NCBI GenBank assembly: GCA_052437175.1
Contig: JBQVOK010000005.1
Coordinates: 62,001 to 126,000 of the forward strand
Origin: JACVCJ01 sp052437175
GTDB taxonomy: Bacteria; Bacteroidota; Bacteroidia; CAIKAF01
Direction: 5' to 3'
DNA: 64,000 nt
Shown: in pieces, positions 25,758 through 34,265 of the stretch
How positions within the stretch are numbered: the stretch's first letter is position 1
Layout of the letters: every line of letters begins with the position of its first letter
Program-made: the position numbers and the translations under genes
Notes under the pieces: model-generated
The model's database searches: none
What the model was told of the DNA's origin: nothing
What the model saw: the letters and a program-made list of their open reading frames with translations, nothing else

Positions 25758-26351
25758 ATGAAATCTTTTTCGTTATTCCTGCTCACAGGGCTGAGCAGCA
25801 TCCTCCTCTCCTCTGCGCAGACCGTACACAAGTTCGATATCTTCCTTTTCGGGGATAAAGTAGGCACCATGACGGTGTCCAGAAAAGATTACGGTAACGG
25901 TACGCACTATTACGAGCTCAAAAGCCATTCCGAAGCCAAGGTCATGTTCGTGAAAAAGGTGCTCGATGTGGAGATGAACTCTACCTACGAAAACGGTAAA
26001 ATGGTGCGCTGCTACAGTCGTTACGTGGTCAACGATAAAACGGAGACCTTCGTGAGTGCGTCCTGGGACGGCAGCAAGTATAACGTGGAGAATGAAAAGG
26101 GCAAGAGCACGCACGCTACACAGGTGCTGTATTCGGTGCTGCACCTTTTCTACAAGGAGCCCAGTGCCCAGCAGAGCCTCTGGTCGGAACGCGTGGGCCA
26201 GCAGCTGCCCATCAAGCATAAAGGCAGCGGGGTATACGAATTTAAAAACCCGGGGGGCGCTACCAACGTATACAAATACGAGAACGGCAAGGTAAAGGAA
26301 GTGGAGATGCAGGCCACCTTCGGTACTTCGTATATGCGCCCGGCCGTTTAA
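25758..26351 (+). CDS. Exported protein, DUF6134-like
   Basis: A 197-residue protein with a signal peptide (residues 1-20, ending SSAQ). The mature part is beta-rich with alternating short strands (KFDIFLFGDKVGTMTVSRKD, YYELKSHSEAKVMF, FKNPGGATNVYKYENGKVKE). This looks like the DUF6134 family of Bacteroidota, related in pattern to lipid-carrying beta-barrel proteins, but I name the family from memory. There is no lipobox or T9SS domain; periplasmic location is inferred. It stands alone between terminators. Confidence 0.7.
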   Translation: MKSFSLFLLTGLSSILLSSAQTVHKFDIFLFGDKVGTMTVSRKDYGNGTHYYELKSHSEAKVMFVKKVLDVEMNSTYENGKMVRCYSRYVVNDKTETFVSASWDGSKYNVENEKGKSTHATQVLYSVLHLFYKEPSAQQSLWSERVGQQLPIKHKGSGVYEFKNPGGATNVYKYENGKVKEVEMQATFGTSYMRPAV

Positions 26352-26377
26352 AAACCACAGTTGAACGTTTGTTACAT

Positions 26378-26408
26378 AAAAAAAGCGGCCATTACGGACC
26401 GCTTTTTT
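26378..26408. terminator. Bidirectional terminator
   Basis: AAAAAAGCGG (26379-26388) pairs with CCGCTTTTTT (26399-26408) around a ten-base loop. It lies between converging genes. Confidence 0.9.
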
Positions 26409-26427
26409 GTATTCAGTTTTATCGGGA

Positions 26428-27378
26428 TCAGGCTTCAACTTCAGCCGGCTGCTCTACGGCTGCCAGGGCCTCGGCCTGTTTCTTTTTCATAAGTCCGATC
26501 TTCGACGGGCTGCCGAAGACATAGAACATTTTCTCACGGAAACTGTCTGCTTTTTTCACATCGGCCACAATTTCCCTGATCTCATGGAAATTGAGGTAGA
26601 AGGGATTCGAACTGTAGGGGATCGGTGTGGTGAGGCCGTATACGGGGCGCTCTTCCAGCGGCTGGTAGGTGCCGAACATACGGTCCCAGAGGATAAAGGT
26701 GGCGCCATAGTTCACGTCCAGGTATTTCTCCTGTGAACCGTGGTGTACCTTATGGTTGCTCGGTGTGGCAAAAATATACTCGATAAAGGGGTGCAGACGC
26801 GGTACATACTCGCTGTGTACCCAGAACTGGAACAGTACGGCTACCTGGTTGGCCACAAAGAACACCATCGGGTGGAAACCGGCCAGGATCACAGGCAGGA
26901 AGAAAATGATCTTGAACTGCTGTATCCAGGACAGGCGGAAGCTTACCGCCAGGTTATAGTGGTTACCGCTGTGGTGTGTAATGTGCGTACACCACCAGAA
27001 ACGCTGTTCGTGGGAGATACGGTGTGCCCAGTAGCTGCACAGGTCCAGCAGGATGTAACAGGGGAAGAACATCCACCATACAAACTCCTGGCGCCAGGGG
27101 ATCAGGTTATACACAAACCAAACCATGGAAAACAGTAACAGTTTGGTAACCAGGTTGCTGGCCAGGTTGCCCAGACCCACGAAGATGGAACCCCATAACT
27201 CCTTGTTGTTGTAATAATCGCGTTTGTCGTGATTGTTGAGCCAGTATTCGAGGCCGGTGAAGGCCAGCATTACGGGTACTGCCCAAATGATGAGCTGGGG
27301 TGCTGCTTTGTCAATGCCGCTCAGTGTATCCCAGGTAATGGGATCGGCTCCAAAGATCTTAAAAGCTGTATGCATCAT
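26428..27378 (-). CDS. Sterol desaturase / fatty-acid hydroxylase family protein
   Basis: A 316-residue integral membrane di-iron oxygenase. The histidine clusters of the superfamily are present in order: WAHRISH, HITHHSGNHYN and HKVHHGS, with an additional WVHSEYV His. At least four transmembrane segments surround them (about 27-45, 68-95, 100-115, 155-185). Members hydroxylate or desaturate lipids, sterols or carotenoids at the membrane; the substrate cannot be told here, and no lipid-synthesis gene is adjacent. The Ala/Glu-rich C terminus is not conserved. The start is one of two consecutive ATGs at 27378 and 27375. Confidence 0.88.
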   Translation of the reverse strand: MMHTAFKIFGADPITWDTLSGIDKAAPQLIIWAVPVMLAFTGLEYWLNNHDKRDYYNNKELWGSIFVGLGNLASNLVTKLLLFSMVWFVYNLIPWRQEFVWWMFFPCYILLDLCSYWAHRISHEQRFWWCTHITHHSGNHYNLAVSFRLSWIQQFKIIFFLPVILAGFHPMVFFVANQVAVLFQFWVHSEYVPRLHPFIEYIFATPSNHKVHHGSQEKYLDVNYGATFILWDRMFGTYQPLEERPVYGLTTPIPYSSNPFYLNFHEIREIVADVKKADSFREKMFYVFGSPSKIGLMKKKQAEALAAVEQPAEVEA

Positions 27379-27523
27379 GTTGCAAAAGTAAAAAAATAAG
27401 AAACGTGGTGTTTTATTTTATAAATTTTCATTAAAAAGAGGGTGGCAGCGCAGTGGCAGGGCAGATTGTTGAAAAAGCGTCAAAAATGCTCGTTCCGGGG
27501 CTCCTAAAGTCCTTTAAAAATCG

Positions 27524-27531
27524 TATTTTTG
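27524..27531 (+). promoter_or_regulatory. -7 element for gyrB
   Basis: TATTTTTG is an exact TAnnTTTG match, 21 bp before ATG 27553. No good -33 box is seen. Confidence 0.55.
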
Positions 27532-27552
27532 CATGTTAAATTAAAGTAACGA

Positions 27553-29514
27553 ATGAGTGAAGAACAAATAAGCAGCCAGTCGGTCGATTATTCAGCCGGT
27601 AATATTCAGGTACTGGAAGGTCTGGAAGCGGTACGTAAGCGTCCGGCCATGTACATCGGCGACATTGGTCCCAAAGGTTTGCATCACCTGGTGTACGAAG
27701 TGGTCGACAACTCGATCGACGAAGCTCTGGCCGGTCACTGTAAGAACATCAGCGTTTCTATTCTCGAAGGTAATTCCATCCGCGTAGAGGATGACGGACG
27801 GGGTATCCCCACCGATATGCACCCGAAAGAGAAAAAATCGGCCCTGGAGGTAGTAATGACCGTGCTGCACGCCGGAGGTAAATTTGACAAGGATTCCTAT
27901 AAAGTTTCCGGGGGTCTGCACGGGGTGGGCGTATCCTGCGTGAATGCGCTGAGTACACACCTGCAGGTGGACGTTTACCGGGAAGGTAAGCATTTCCGCC
28001 AGGAGTACCAGATCGGTAAGCCCATGTACGATGTGAAAGAGATCGGAACGGCCAACCGCCGCGGTACCACCGTTACCTTTCAGCCCGACGATACCATTTT
28101 TACCACTACCCTGTACTCTTACGAGACCCTGGCCGCCCGCCTGCGCGAACTGTCCTTCCTGAACAAAGGCATCCGTATACAGCTGCGCGACGAACGTGAA
28201 CTCGACGAACAGGGCAATGTACGCTCCGAAGAGTTTTACAGCGAAGGCGGTCTGCTCGAATTCGTAAAATACCTCGACGGTACCCGCGAAGCACTGATCG
28301 CCACACCGATCTATCTCGAGACCGAAAAGGCCGATATACCGGTGGAAGTAGCCATGACCTACAATACCACCTTCAGCGAAAGCATACACAGCTACGTAAA
28401 CAATATCAACACGCACGAGGGAGGTACCCACCTGGCAGGTTTCCGCCGTGCACTTACCCGTACCCTGAAGGCCTATGCCGATAAGTCGGGTATGCTCGAA
28501 AAGATCAAGTTCGAGATCAGCGGCGACGACTTCCGCGAGGGACTTACCGCCGTTATCTCCGTAAAGGTACACGAGCCGCAGTTCGAAGGCCAGACCAAGA
28601 CCAAGCTGGGTAACAACGAGGTTTCCGGCGCGGTGGACCAGGCCGTGGGCGAAGCGCTGCAGTATTACCTGGAAGAAAATCCCAAAGATGCCCGCAAGAT
28701 CGTTGAAAAAGTGATCCTGGCAGCTACCGCCCGCCATGCGGCCCGTAAAGCCCGTGAGCTGGTGCAGCGTAAAGGCGAAGGAATGGGTATTTCACTGCCG
28801 GGTAAACTGGCCGACTGTTCGGAACGCGATCCTTCGAAATGCGAAGTATACCTGGTGGAGGGTGACTCGGCCGGCGGAACCGCCAAACAGGGCCGCGACC
28901 GCAGCTTCCAGGCCATCCTGCCCCTGCGCGGTAAGATCCTGAACGTGGAAAAAGCGCTCATGTACAAGATCCTGGAGAACGAAGAGATCAAAACCATCTT
29001 CAACGCCCTGGGACTGAGCGTAGGTACCGAAGAGGACAGCAAGGCCCTCAATATGCAGCGCCTGCGTTACCATAAGATCATTATCATGACCGATGCCGAC
29101 GTGGACGGTTCGCACATTACCACACTGCTGCTTACCCTGTTCTTCCGTTATATGAAAGAACTGGTGGAGAACGGGTATGTGTATATCGCCACGCCGCCGC
29201 TGTACCTCGTAAAGAAAGGTAAAGACCAGATCTATGCCTGGAACGATACCGAACGCGATAACGTAGTGAAACAACTCTCCGGGGCCGGTAAGGAAAGCGG
29301 AGTGAACATTCAGCGATACAAAGGTCTCGGTGAAATGAATGCCGAACAGCTCTGGGATACGACCATGAACCCGCGGACCCGCACGCTGCGTAAAGTAACG
29401 ATCGAAAGCGCCGCAGAGGCCGACCGCATCTTCTCCATGCTCATGGGCGACGACGTGCCGCCGCGCCGCGAATTCATCGAGAAAAACGCCAAATACGCAA
29501 AGATCGACGCATAA
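27553..29514 (+). CDS. gyrB: DNA gyrase subunit B
   Basis: A 653-residue type IIA topoisomerase ATPase subunit, which with GyrA introduces negative supercoils. The GHKL ATPase domain has YEVVDNSIDEALAG, EDDGRGIP (about residue 80) and HAGGKFDKDSYKVSGGLHGVG. The transducer domain has THEGGTHLAGFRRALT. The Toprim domain has YLVEGDSAGGTA with Glu436 and the metal-binding MTDADVDGSHI. QRYKGLGEMNAEQLW is in the C-terminal part. Length and the N-terminal GLEAVRKRPAMYIGD fit GyrB rather than ParE. A bidirectional terminator follows. Confidence 0.97.
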   Translation: MSEEQISSQSVDYSAGNIQVLEGLEAVRKRPAMYIGDIGPKGLHHLVYEVVDNSIDEALAGHCKNISVSILEGNSIRVEDDGRGIPTDMHPKEKKSALEVVMTVLHAGGKFDKDSYKVSGGLHGVGVSCVNALSTHLQVDVYREGKHFRQEYQIGKPMYDVKEIGTANRRGTTVTFQPDDTIFTTTLYSYETLAARLRELSFLNKGIRIQLRDERELDEQGNVRSEEFYSEGGLLEFVKYLDGTREALIATPIYLETEKADIPVEVAMTYNTTFSESIHSYVNNINTHEGGTHLAGFRRALTRTLKAYADKSGMLEKIKFEISGDDFREGLTAVISVKVHEPQFEGQTKTKLGNNEVSGAVDQAVGEALQYYLEENPKDARKIVEKVILAATARHAARKARELVQRKGEGMGISLPGKLADCSERDPSKCEVYLVEGDSAGGTAKQGRDRSFQAILPLRGKILNVEKALMYKILENEEIKTIFNALGLSVGTEEDSKALNMQRLRYHKIIIMTDADVDGSHITTLLLTLFFRYMKELVENGYVYIATPPLYLVKKGKDQIYAWNDTERDNVVKQLSGAGKESGVNIQRYKGLGEMNAEQLWDTTMNPRTRTLRKVTIESAAEADRIFSMLMGDDVPPRREFIEKNAKYAKIDA

Positions 29515-29538
29515 CAACTGCGCGATTATGAATATACT

Positions 29539-29574
29539 AAAAAAGTGTCCCGCTCCCGGCGAGACGCTTTTTTT
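29539..29574. terminator. Bidirectional terminator
   Basis: The stem runs 29539-29549 with 29563-29573, including one G-U pair, and has A-rich and T-rich flanks. It ends gyrB and the convergent carboxypeptidase gene. Confidence 0.82.
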
Positions 29575-29591
29575 ATGGGTATACGTTTTTG

Positions 29592-31928
29592 TTATTTCTT
29601 TATGAAACGTAAGGTATGTACGCCTGTACGTATGAAGTACAGACCGGGACGCAGCGCTTCCAGTGAAAGCGTATATACATCACCGGCATTGGGAATGTAC
29701 TGCAGTACCTGTCCCGTGGTGCTCAGCAGGCTCAGATTGCTGCCCGGCGTAATTCCTTTTACGGTAACCTGTGTCTCGGCAGGATTCGGGAAAAGCTGCA
29801 GGGTATTTGTAGCCACGTTTTGCAGGCTGGTATTGTTGCTGCTGGTATCGCTGCTGATCGTAAGGATCTCGAGGTCGTCGAAATAGAAACCATCCCCTAC
29901 TACGCCCGGGTCTGTCACCAGCTGAAAACGTATAGTAACGGATTGTCCCAGGTAACTGCCCAGTGAAATTTCTTCCTGCACCCAGTCGGGCTGTGTACCG
30001 TCGTATAAAGGTTCTCCCTCGGCCTGGTCGGCGGTTCCGGCATGGGTATACTTTCCGCAGAGCGGTGTCCAGGAAACGCCGTTGTCGGTGCTGGCTTCCA
30101 CCTGTACATAATCGTAAGCGGCCTCTACGTCCCATTTGGCCCAGAAACGCAGCAGGGCTTCCTGCAGGTTGGAGGCGCTGAGGTCTACCGGCGTGCTGAG
30201 TACGATGCGTTTATTCTGGTTATTGCTGTAATTGCCGTTGGGGCTGTCGGTAATACTCGAAGGCGCACTCACAAAGGTATTGGTGGTGATGCCCCAGCTG
30301 CCGCCCTGCATGGTAAAGCCGCTCAGGGACGAAGCATCGTTGTCGAGTATGGCTACCGGCGTGCCGTATATTTTTTCCAGCGTATCGCTTTTGCTGAAGG
30401 TACCGTTATTTACCGTAAGCAGGAATTTGAGTACCGTGCCTTCGGGCAGGCCGCTGTTCAGCGTATAGGCAATACTGTCGTTATACACCTGTAACTGTAC
30501 GGGATTTGTATACGTAATTGCTGCCCCGGTGCTTTGTATACCGCTGCCCAGGGGCGTGAGCGAAACGCTGAAATTACCGTTCTGCATGCCGTATCGGCTA
30601 AAGTCATACGCGATATAACCCGAGTTTGCCGGCAGGTAACGGCTGCTGCGGTCTTTGGCCAGTGCCGTTTTCAGTACCAGGCGCACCAGGTCGGTGTTCA
30701 TTTTCAGGTTGGCACGGCACATGGGCAAAATACGGTTCTGGGCCGGCCAGAAACCATCGTCGCTGCCGCCCGATTCCGGCGTAAGGGCCAGTACTTTGGG
30801 TTTGTCGGGCGTAACGTCGTAAAGCCAGTCGTCTGTATCGCCGGAAGCCGGGTACAGATCTACGCTGCGGATATTACTGAAGTTGTTCACCGAAACCATT
30901 TCTTCGGTAAATGCGGCAAAATACGCATCGTCGGGCGTCAGTACATTGGCATAGCCGTACGGATACAGCAGCAGGTTCGAATAACTGTGGTGGGTAAAGG
31001 AAGCCGCAAAGTCATACTGTTCGGCAAACCATTTTAAGGCCTGTGTTTCGGGCTCCGAAAAAGCCGAAGGGCCGGGGTAGGTATCGTCATTGGTATTGGC
31101 CGAAACACCCGTGGTATTCCATTGTACCCCAAAGTTACGGTTGAGGTCCACACCCGGGTTGCTGGTGCCCACGCTGCGCATGTTCTTGCGGTGCATACCT
31201 CCGCCGCCGGGCGACTGGGTTTCGTTGCGGATCACTCCGTCGGGGTTCAGCACCGGTATAAAATACAGCTCGGCATTATCCACCAGGTATTTGATCTCCG
31301 GGTCTGTGGCATAATTCTCGAGTATATACCACATAAAATAGAGCAGCTGCATGCCGCTGATGGCCTCGCGTGCGTGTATATGGGCGCTGTAGAGCAGGCG
31401 CGGTTCATTCTCGTCGGCAGAGGCATTGTCGGAGATCTTTACCCAGTACAGGGGGCGGTTCTGGTGCGTAACAAAGCTGCCGATCTGTGCCCTGCCCTTA
31501 AAAATATTGGGATACTGTGCAGCCATATCGTCCAGTTCCTGCAGTATCTGTGCATAGGTAAGATAGCCGCCCATACCGCCGGTATTGAAGCCGGCCGGAT
31601 CGTTATACGCTTCGGGGCTGCAGTTATCCCGGGTGCTGCCGCCGCTTTTGGCTGCCAGGCGTTCGGCATAGAAGCGTTCCATATCTTCCTGCAGTACGGT
31701 GTACGTATAGCCATCGGCTTTGATGCGGGCGATCTCGCTTTCGCTCATTTCGGTCTCCAGGCCGTGCTTGCCGCCATGAAAATGATCGGTACCATAAGTT
31801 GCCGTGAAGGACCGCTGGGCGGCGGGGTCCACGTGCCAGCGTACCTTATGGTAAAGTTCTTTCTGCTGGGCCGTGGCGCTGCCCAGCAACAGAGAAAAGG
31901 AAAGTGCGGAGAATAGACATTTTTTCAT
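29592..31928 (-). CDS. Zinc carboxypeptidase (M14) exported by T9SS
   Basis: A 778-residue exported metallopeptidase that removes C-terminal residues from peptides. ATG 31928 begins the signal peptide (MKKCLFSALSFSLLLGSATA); a TTG three codons upstream is not used. The M14 domain (about 120-430) has the zinc motif HAREAIS (HxxE), LNPDGV, DLNRNF with the substrate-binding Arg, the third zinc ligand in ASFTHHSYSN and the catalytic Glu in LTPESGG. A beta-domain follows, with an immune-inhibitor-A-like jelly roll (WAKWDVEAAYDYVQVEAS ... GFYFDDLEI). The C-terminal T9SS type A domain begins LQLFPNPAETQVTVKG. It probably digests proteins outside the cell. Confidence 0.93.
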   Translation of the reverse strand: MKKCLFSALSFSLLLGSATAQQKELYHKVRWHVDPAAQRSFTATYGTDHFHGGKHGLETEMSESEIARIKADGYTYTVLQEDMERFYAERLAAKSGGSTRDNCSPEAYNDPAGFNTGGMGGYLTYAQILQELDDMAAQYPNIFKGRAQIGSFVTHQNRPLYWVKISDNASADENEPRLLYSAHIHAREAISGMQLLYFMWYILENYATDPEIKYLVDNAELYFIPVLNPDGVIRNETQSPGGGGMHRKNMRSVGTSNPGVDLNRNFGVQWNTTGVSANTNDDTYPGPSAFSEPETQALKWFAEQYDFAASFTHHSYSNLLLYPYGYANVLTPDDAYFAAFTEEMVSVNNFSNIRSVDLYPASGDTDDWLYDVTPDKPKVLALTPESGGSDDGFWPAQNRILPMCRANLKMNTDLVRLVLKTALAKDRSSRYLPANSGYIAYDFSRYGMQNGNFSVSLTPLGSGIQSTGAAITYTNPVQLQVYNDSIAYTLNSGLPEGTVLKFLLTVNNGTFSKSDTLEKIYGTPVAILDNDASSLSGFTMQGGSWGITTNTFVSAPSSITDSPNGNYSNNQNKRIVLSTPVDLSASNLQEALLRFWAKWDVEAAYDYVQVEASTDNGVSWTPLCGKYTHAGTADQAEGEPLYDGTQPDWVQEEISLGSYLGQSVTIRFQLVTDPGVVGDGFYFDDLEILTISSDTSSNNTSLQNVATNTLQLFPNPAETQVTVKGITPGSNLSLLSTTGQVLQYIPNAGDVYTLSLEALRPGLYFIRTGVHTLRFIKK

Positions 31929-32005
31929 AAACAGCAAATTGTTCTTTCAAAGTAAACGGTTGTAGCTGACAAAACAAAGCCTGTTCCTGAATATTTTCCT
32001 GTTAC

Positions 32006-32392
32006 TCAGCGATTGATCTTTACCGGCTGTTTGTGCTCGTCGATCGCTACAAAGGTAAACTCGCCGCTGACGGCTTTTTCGCGCTCTTCGGAATACATCT
32101 GCTCAATAAAAATGTCTACGCGGATCTTCAGGCTGGTATTGCCCAGGTAGGTCACTTTGCCCACCAGTTCTACAATAGTACCGGCCGGAATGGGCTTTTT
32201 AAAGTCGATACGGTCGCTGCTTACCGTAACCATGCGCTGGCGGCAGAAACGGGTGGCGGTGATAAAGGCGGCCTCGTCCATCAGCTGCATGGCGGTACCT
32301 CCGAAAAGCGTATCGTAATGGTTGGTGGTATTGGGAAACACGGCTTTAAAGATATGTGTTTCGGCCCGTTGTATCTTTTCTTCTACGGTCAT
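32006..32392 (-). CDS. Acyl-CoA thioesterase, YciA/hotdog family
   Basis: A 128-residue single hotdog-fold protein. NTTNHYDTLFGGTAMQLMDE includes the conserved Asn/Asp helix with catalytic Asp in LMDEAA, and DRIDFKKPIPAGTIVELVGK is the typical central strand pair. Members hydrolyse fatty acyl-CoA in the cytoplasm. The ATG overlaps the stop of the upstream PAS gene (ATGA), so both are translated from one mRNA that may be under the cobalamin riboswitch at 33105-33265. Substrate chain length is not predictable. Confidence 0.87.
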   Translation of the reverse strand: MTVEEKIQRAETHIFKAVFPNTTNHYDTLFGGTAMQLMDEAAFITATRFCRQRMVTVSSDRIDFKKPIPAGTIVELVGKVTYLGNTSLKIRVDIFIEQMYSEEREKAVSGEFTFVAIDEHKQPVKINR

Positions 32393-32916
32393 ATAATTTC
32401 GTTTTCGAGTGCTAAAAAATGCGTGATCTTCTGTTGATGGCGCAGCGGGAATATCTCAATGCCGCAGAGGTACTCGCTGCCGTCGGCCCGGTAATTGAGC
32501 AGGCTGCTGCGGAAGCGCCGTCCGGCCTCCAGCTTTTTATGCATATACGCAATTTTCCGGCTACAGCTGTTCGTTCCCTGCAGGAAGGACGGTTTTTTGC
32601 CGATGGCGTATGAGGCAGAATAACCGCTCATACGTTCAAATCCTTCGTCGGCCCAGCAGATAACGCGTTGTGCATCGGTAAGTACCAGGGCCTCGTAAGG
32701 GAGGGTAAGAATGGCGGGCAGCTGTCGTGTCCAGCCGGCGCCTGCGGCAATACGACACAGGGTATTCAAAACCCCGGCATTGTCGTTTTGGGGCAGCGGT
32801 GCCGCCAGGTCCCAGCACAGCAAAGGATGCTGACCGGGCATCGGCCCTTCGATCCGGGACTGTATTTTCGTATATTCATCCCAGCTGAGCGACATCAGGT
32901 ACATGTCGAGACTCAT
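32389..32916 (-). CDS. PAS domain protein, LOV-like but without the photoactive Cys
   Basis: A 175-residue cytoplasmic protein from ATG 32916. An N-terminal helical part (MSLDMYLMSLSWDEYTKI, residues 1-60) precedes one PAS domain (about 70-175): LPYEALVLTDAQRVICW, FERMSGYSASYAIGKKPSFL, then FRSSLLNYRADGSEYLCGIE and THFLALENEI. The GKKPSFLQG segment matches the LOV motif GRNCRFLQG except that Pro takes the place of the flavin-adduct Cys, so light sensing by cysteine adduct is excluded. There is no output domain, so it is either a signalling partner or a ligand sensor. Longer in-frame starts reach 33093 and 33129, but these run towards and into the riboswitch and encode low-complexity sequence; 32916 is preferred, with moderate certainty. 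Confidence 0.72.
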   Translation of the reverse strand: MSLDMYLMSLSWDEYTKIQSRIEGPMPGQHPLLCWDLAAPLPQNDNAGVLNTLCRIAAGAGWTRQLPAILTLPYEALVLTDAQRVICWADEGFERMSGYSASYAIGKKPSFLQGTNSCSRKIAYMHKKLEAGRRFRSSLLNYRADGSEYLCGIEIFPLRHQQKITHFLALENEII

Positions 32917-33104
32917 GATGCGGCTGAGTTTTTTTGCGGCGTTGTTTTTTTGTGTCTGCACGGTTGTATCGTTTTTCGTATCCCCTTTAGCTATACCTGA
33001 GAAGCAGTGCGGACCGGGGGAAAGACAGGGCGGAGCCTCCGCGCGTACGAAGTCCTGCCATCTGTTAATTTCTGCCTCAATCCCCGAAAGCATTATTTCT
33101 GCAA

Positions 33105-33265
33105 CAAAGGCAGGTCTCCTGACTTGCACCGTTCTTACCGCCTTCCCGTCCCGCTTTCAGCGGAGCAGTGGCATACGGGTAAAAACCGCGGGTGCTTACA
33201 GTTGCGGGACAGTTCGTGAATTGCACACGATTCCCTTTTCATCCCGCACGCAGCGGGAACCTTTG
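33105..33265 (-). promoter_or_regulatory. Cobalamin (B12) riboswitch
   Basis: Read on the minus strand the RNA has the conserved landmarks of the cobalamin aptamer in order: AAAGGTTCCCG at its 5' end (about 33264), GGGAATC (33235-33229), the stem around GTGTGCAATTCACGAAC, the core CCCGCAACTGTAAG (33208-33195), and the B12-box segment AGTCAGGAGACCTGCC (33124-33109). Such elements bind adenosyl- or other cobalamins and repress downstream genes. The next gene on this strand is the PAS protein (ATG 32916), 190 bases further, followed by a thioesterase. No B12 transport or synthesis gene is in the window. The expression platform could be GC-rich hairpins around 33034-33060; I cannot define it. Confidence 0.93.
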
Positions 33266-33291
33266 TCTGTATCTTACTAAAGAGCGATGTA

Positions 33292-33299
33292 CAAATATA
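33292..33299 (-). promoter_or_regulatory. -7 element for the riboswitch transcript
   Basis: On the minus strand TATATTTG is an exact TAnnTTTG match. It would start RNA near 33285, about 20 bases before the aptamer, leaving the aptamer intact. Confidence 0.55.
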
Positions 33300-33302
33300 T
33301 AA

Positions 33303-33328
33303 ATCCCCTACAGATTCTTTCAGGGGAT
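33303..33328 (-). terminator. Possible weak terminator of the alpha/beta hydrolase gene
   Basis: On the minus strand ATCCCCT (33328-33322) pairs with AGGGGAT (33309-33303), followed by an A/T stretch rather than a pure T run. The stem overlaps the stop codon of the hydrolase. Confidence 0.45.
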
Positions 33329-34258
33329 CAGCTTTTGTTTAAGAAAGCGTATGAAATCTCCCTGCTGATCGATGAACGCATTGTGGGAACATCTTTCGGG
33401 GTACAGCAGGTTCTCTTCGCCCAGCATCTGTTGCAAAGCCTGCACCTGTTCGGGGGAATAGAGGCCGTCTTCCTGGCCGTAGACCGCATACACAGGGAAT
33501 TTGCGGGCACAGAGTTCTTTTAGCTGCGGGGTAAGGTCGAGTGTGGTATACTGTTCGTTCCGCCAGAAGCCCGCCGGCGCTTCGCGACTCATGTCCGACA
33601 GCAGTGCATACTGCGGGTCCGTACGCATTTTCGTATACAGAGCCTGGGCCTCTTCTGTAGGCTGGGCCGGGGAATAAAAACCGTTCTGCATGGCGTGCAT
33701 AAAGCAGTAAGATGCATATTCCAAACTGCTGGAATCCATTTTTGCAAGTGCGGACAGGTCCTTCAGGGACTTTTCATCTTTCTCATACCTGTAGCGCTGT
33801 CTTGCGCGTTTGCGTATATACCTGAACGACTCCTGCAGGTTTACCGGGGCGCCCGCCAGGACCAGCGCATTCACTTTTTCAGGGTACTTTAAACTGAAGA
33901 GGGTGCCCAGTATACCGCCGAAACTGTGACCCAGCAGCGTGGCTTTACGTATGCCGCATCTTTTGTACACGCGTGCCAGGTCGCTGAAACTTTCCTTGAA
34001 CGTATAGGCTGCTTTGGCATCGGGGGAGCGTCCTTCGCCCCGGCGGTCGTATACGATCACGTAGAAGCCTGAATCGGCCAGGGGCCGGGCGGTACTCAAC
34101 TCAAAAGAAGCGGCATTGTAACCGGGACCTCCGTGCAGGAATACGAGCGCCGGATCCTTTTTTACCCCAAAAGTGCGTATATATAACGACTGTGCCTGTA
34201 ACAGGCCGTTCAGTATGAGAAAAAGAATGCAGGATAAGAGTCTTTTTGGTATATTCAT
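33320..34258 (-). CDS. Exported alpha/beta hydrolase (prolyl-aminopeptidase-like)
   Basis: A 312-residue hydrolase with an N-terminal signal peptide (MNIPKRLLSCILFLILNGLLQAQ). The oxyanion motif FLHGGPGYNAASF, the nucleophile elbow LLGHSFGGILGTL (Ser), an Asp in YGQEDGLYSPEQ and a His in RCSHNAFID form a complete catalytic triad. The HGGPG motif is typical of proline iminopeptidase-related S33 enzymes, but the substrate is not fixed by it. The export signal suggests action in the periplasm. It starts 8 bp after the lipoprotein gene ending at 34266 on the same strand, so the two are probably an operon. Confidence 0.85.
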   Translation of the reverse strand: MNIPKRLLSCILFLILNGLLQAQSLYIRTFGVKKDPALVFLHGGPGYNAASFELSTARPLADSGFYVIVYDRRGEGRSPDAKAAYTFKESFSDLARVYKRCGIRKATLLGHSFGGILGTLFSLKYPEKVNALVLAGAPVNLQESFRYIRKRARQRYRYEKDEKSLKDLSALAKMDSSSLEYASYCFMHAMQNGFYSPAQPTEEAQALYTKMRTDPQYALLSDMSREAPAGFWRNEQYTTLDLTPQLKELCARKFPVYAVYGQEDGLYSPEQVQALQQMLGEENLLYPERCSHNAFIDQQGDFIRFLKQKLIP

Positions 34259-34265
34259 AAATAGA

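Noticed and set aside
33093..33129. Longer in-frame starts for the PAS protein
   Set aside because: They fall in or next to the cobalamin aptamer, and the extra residues show no domain. A start at 32916 leaves a leader fit for a riboswitch.
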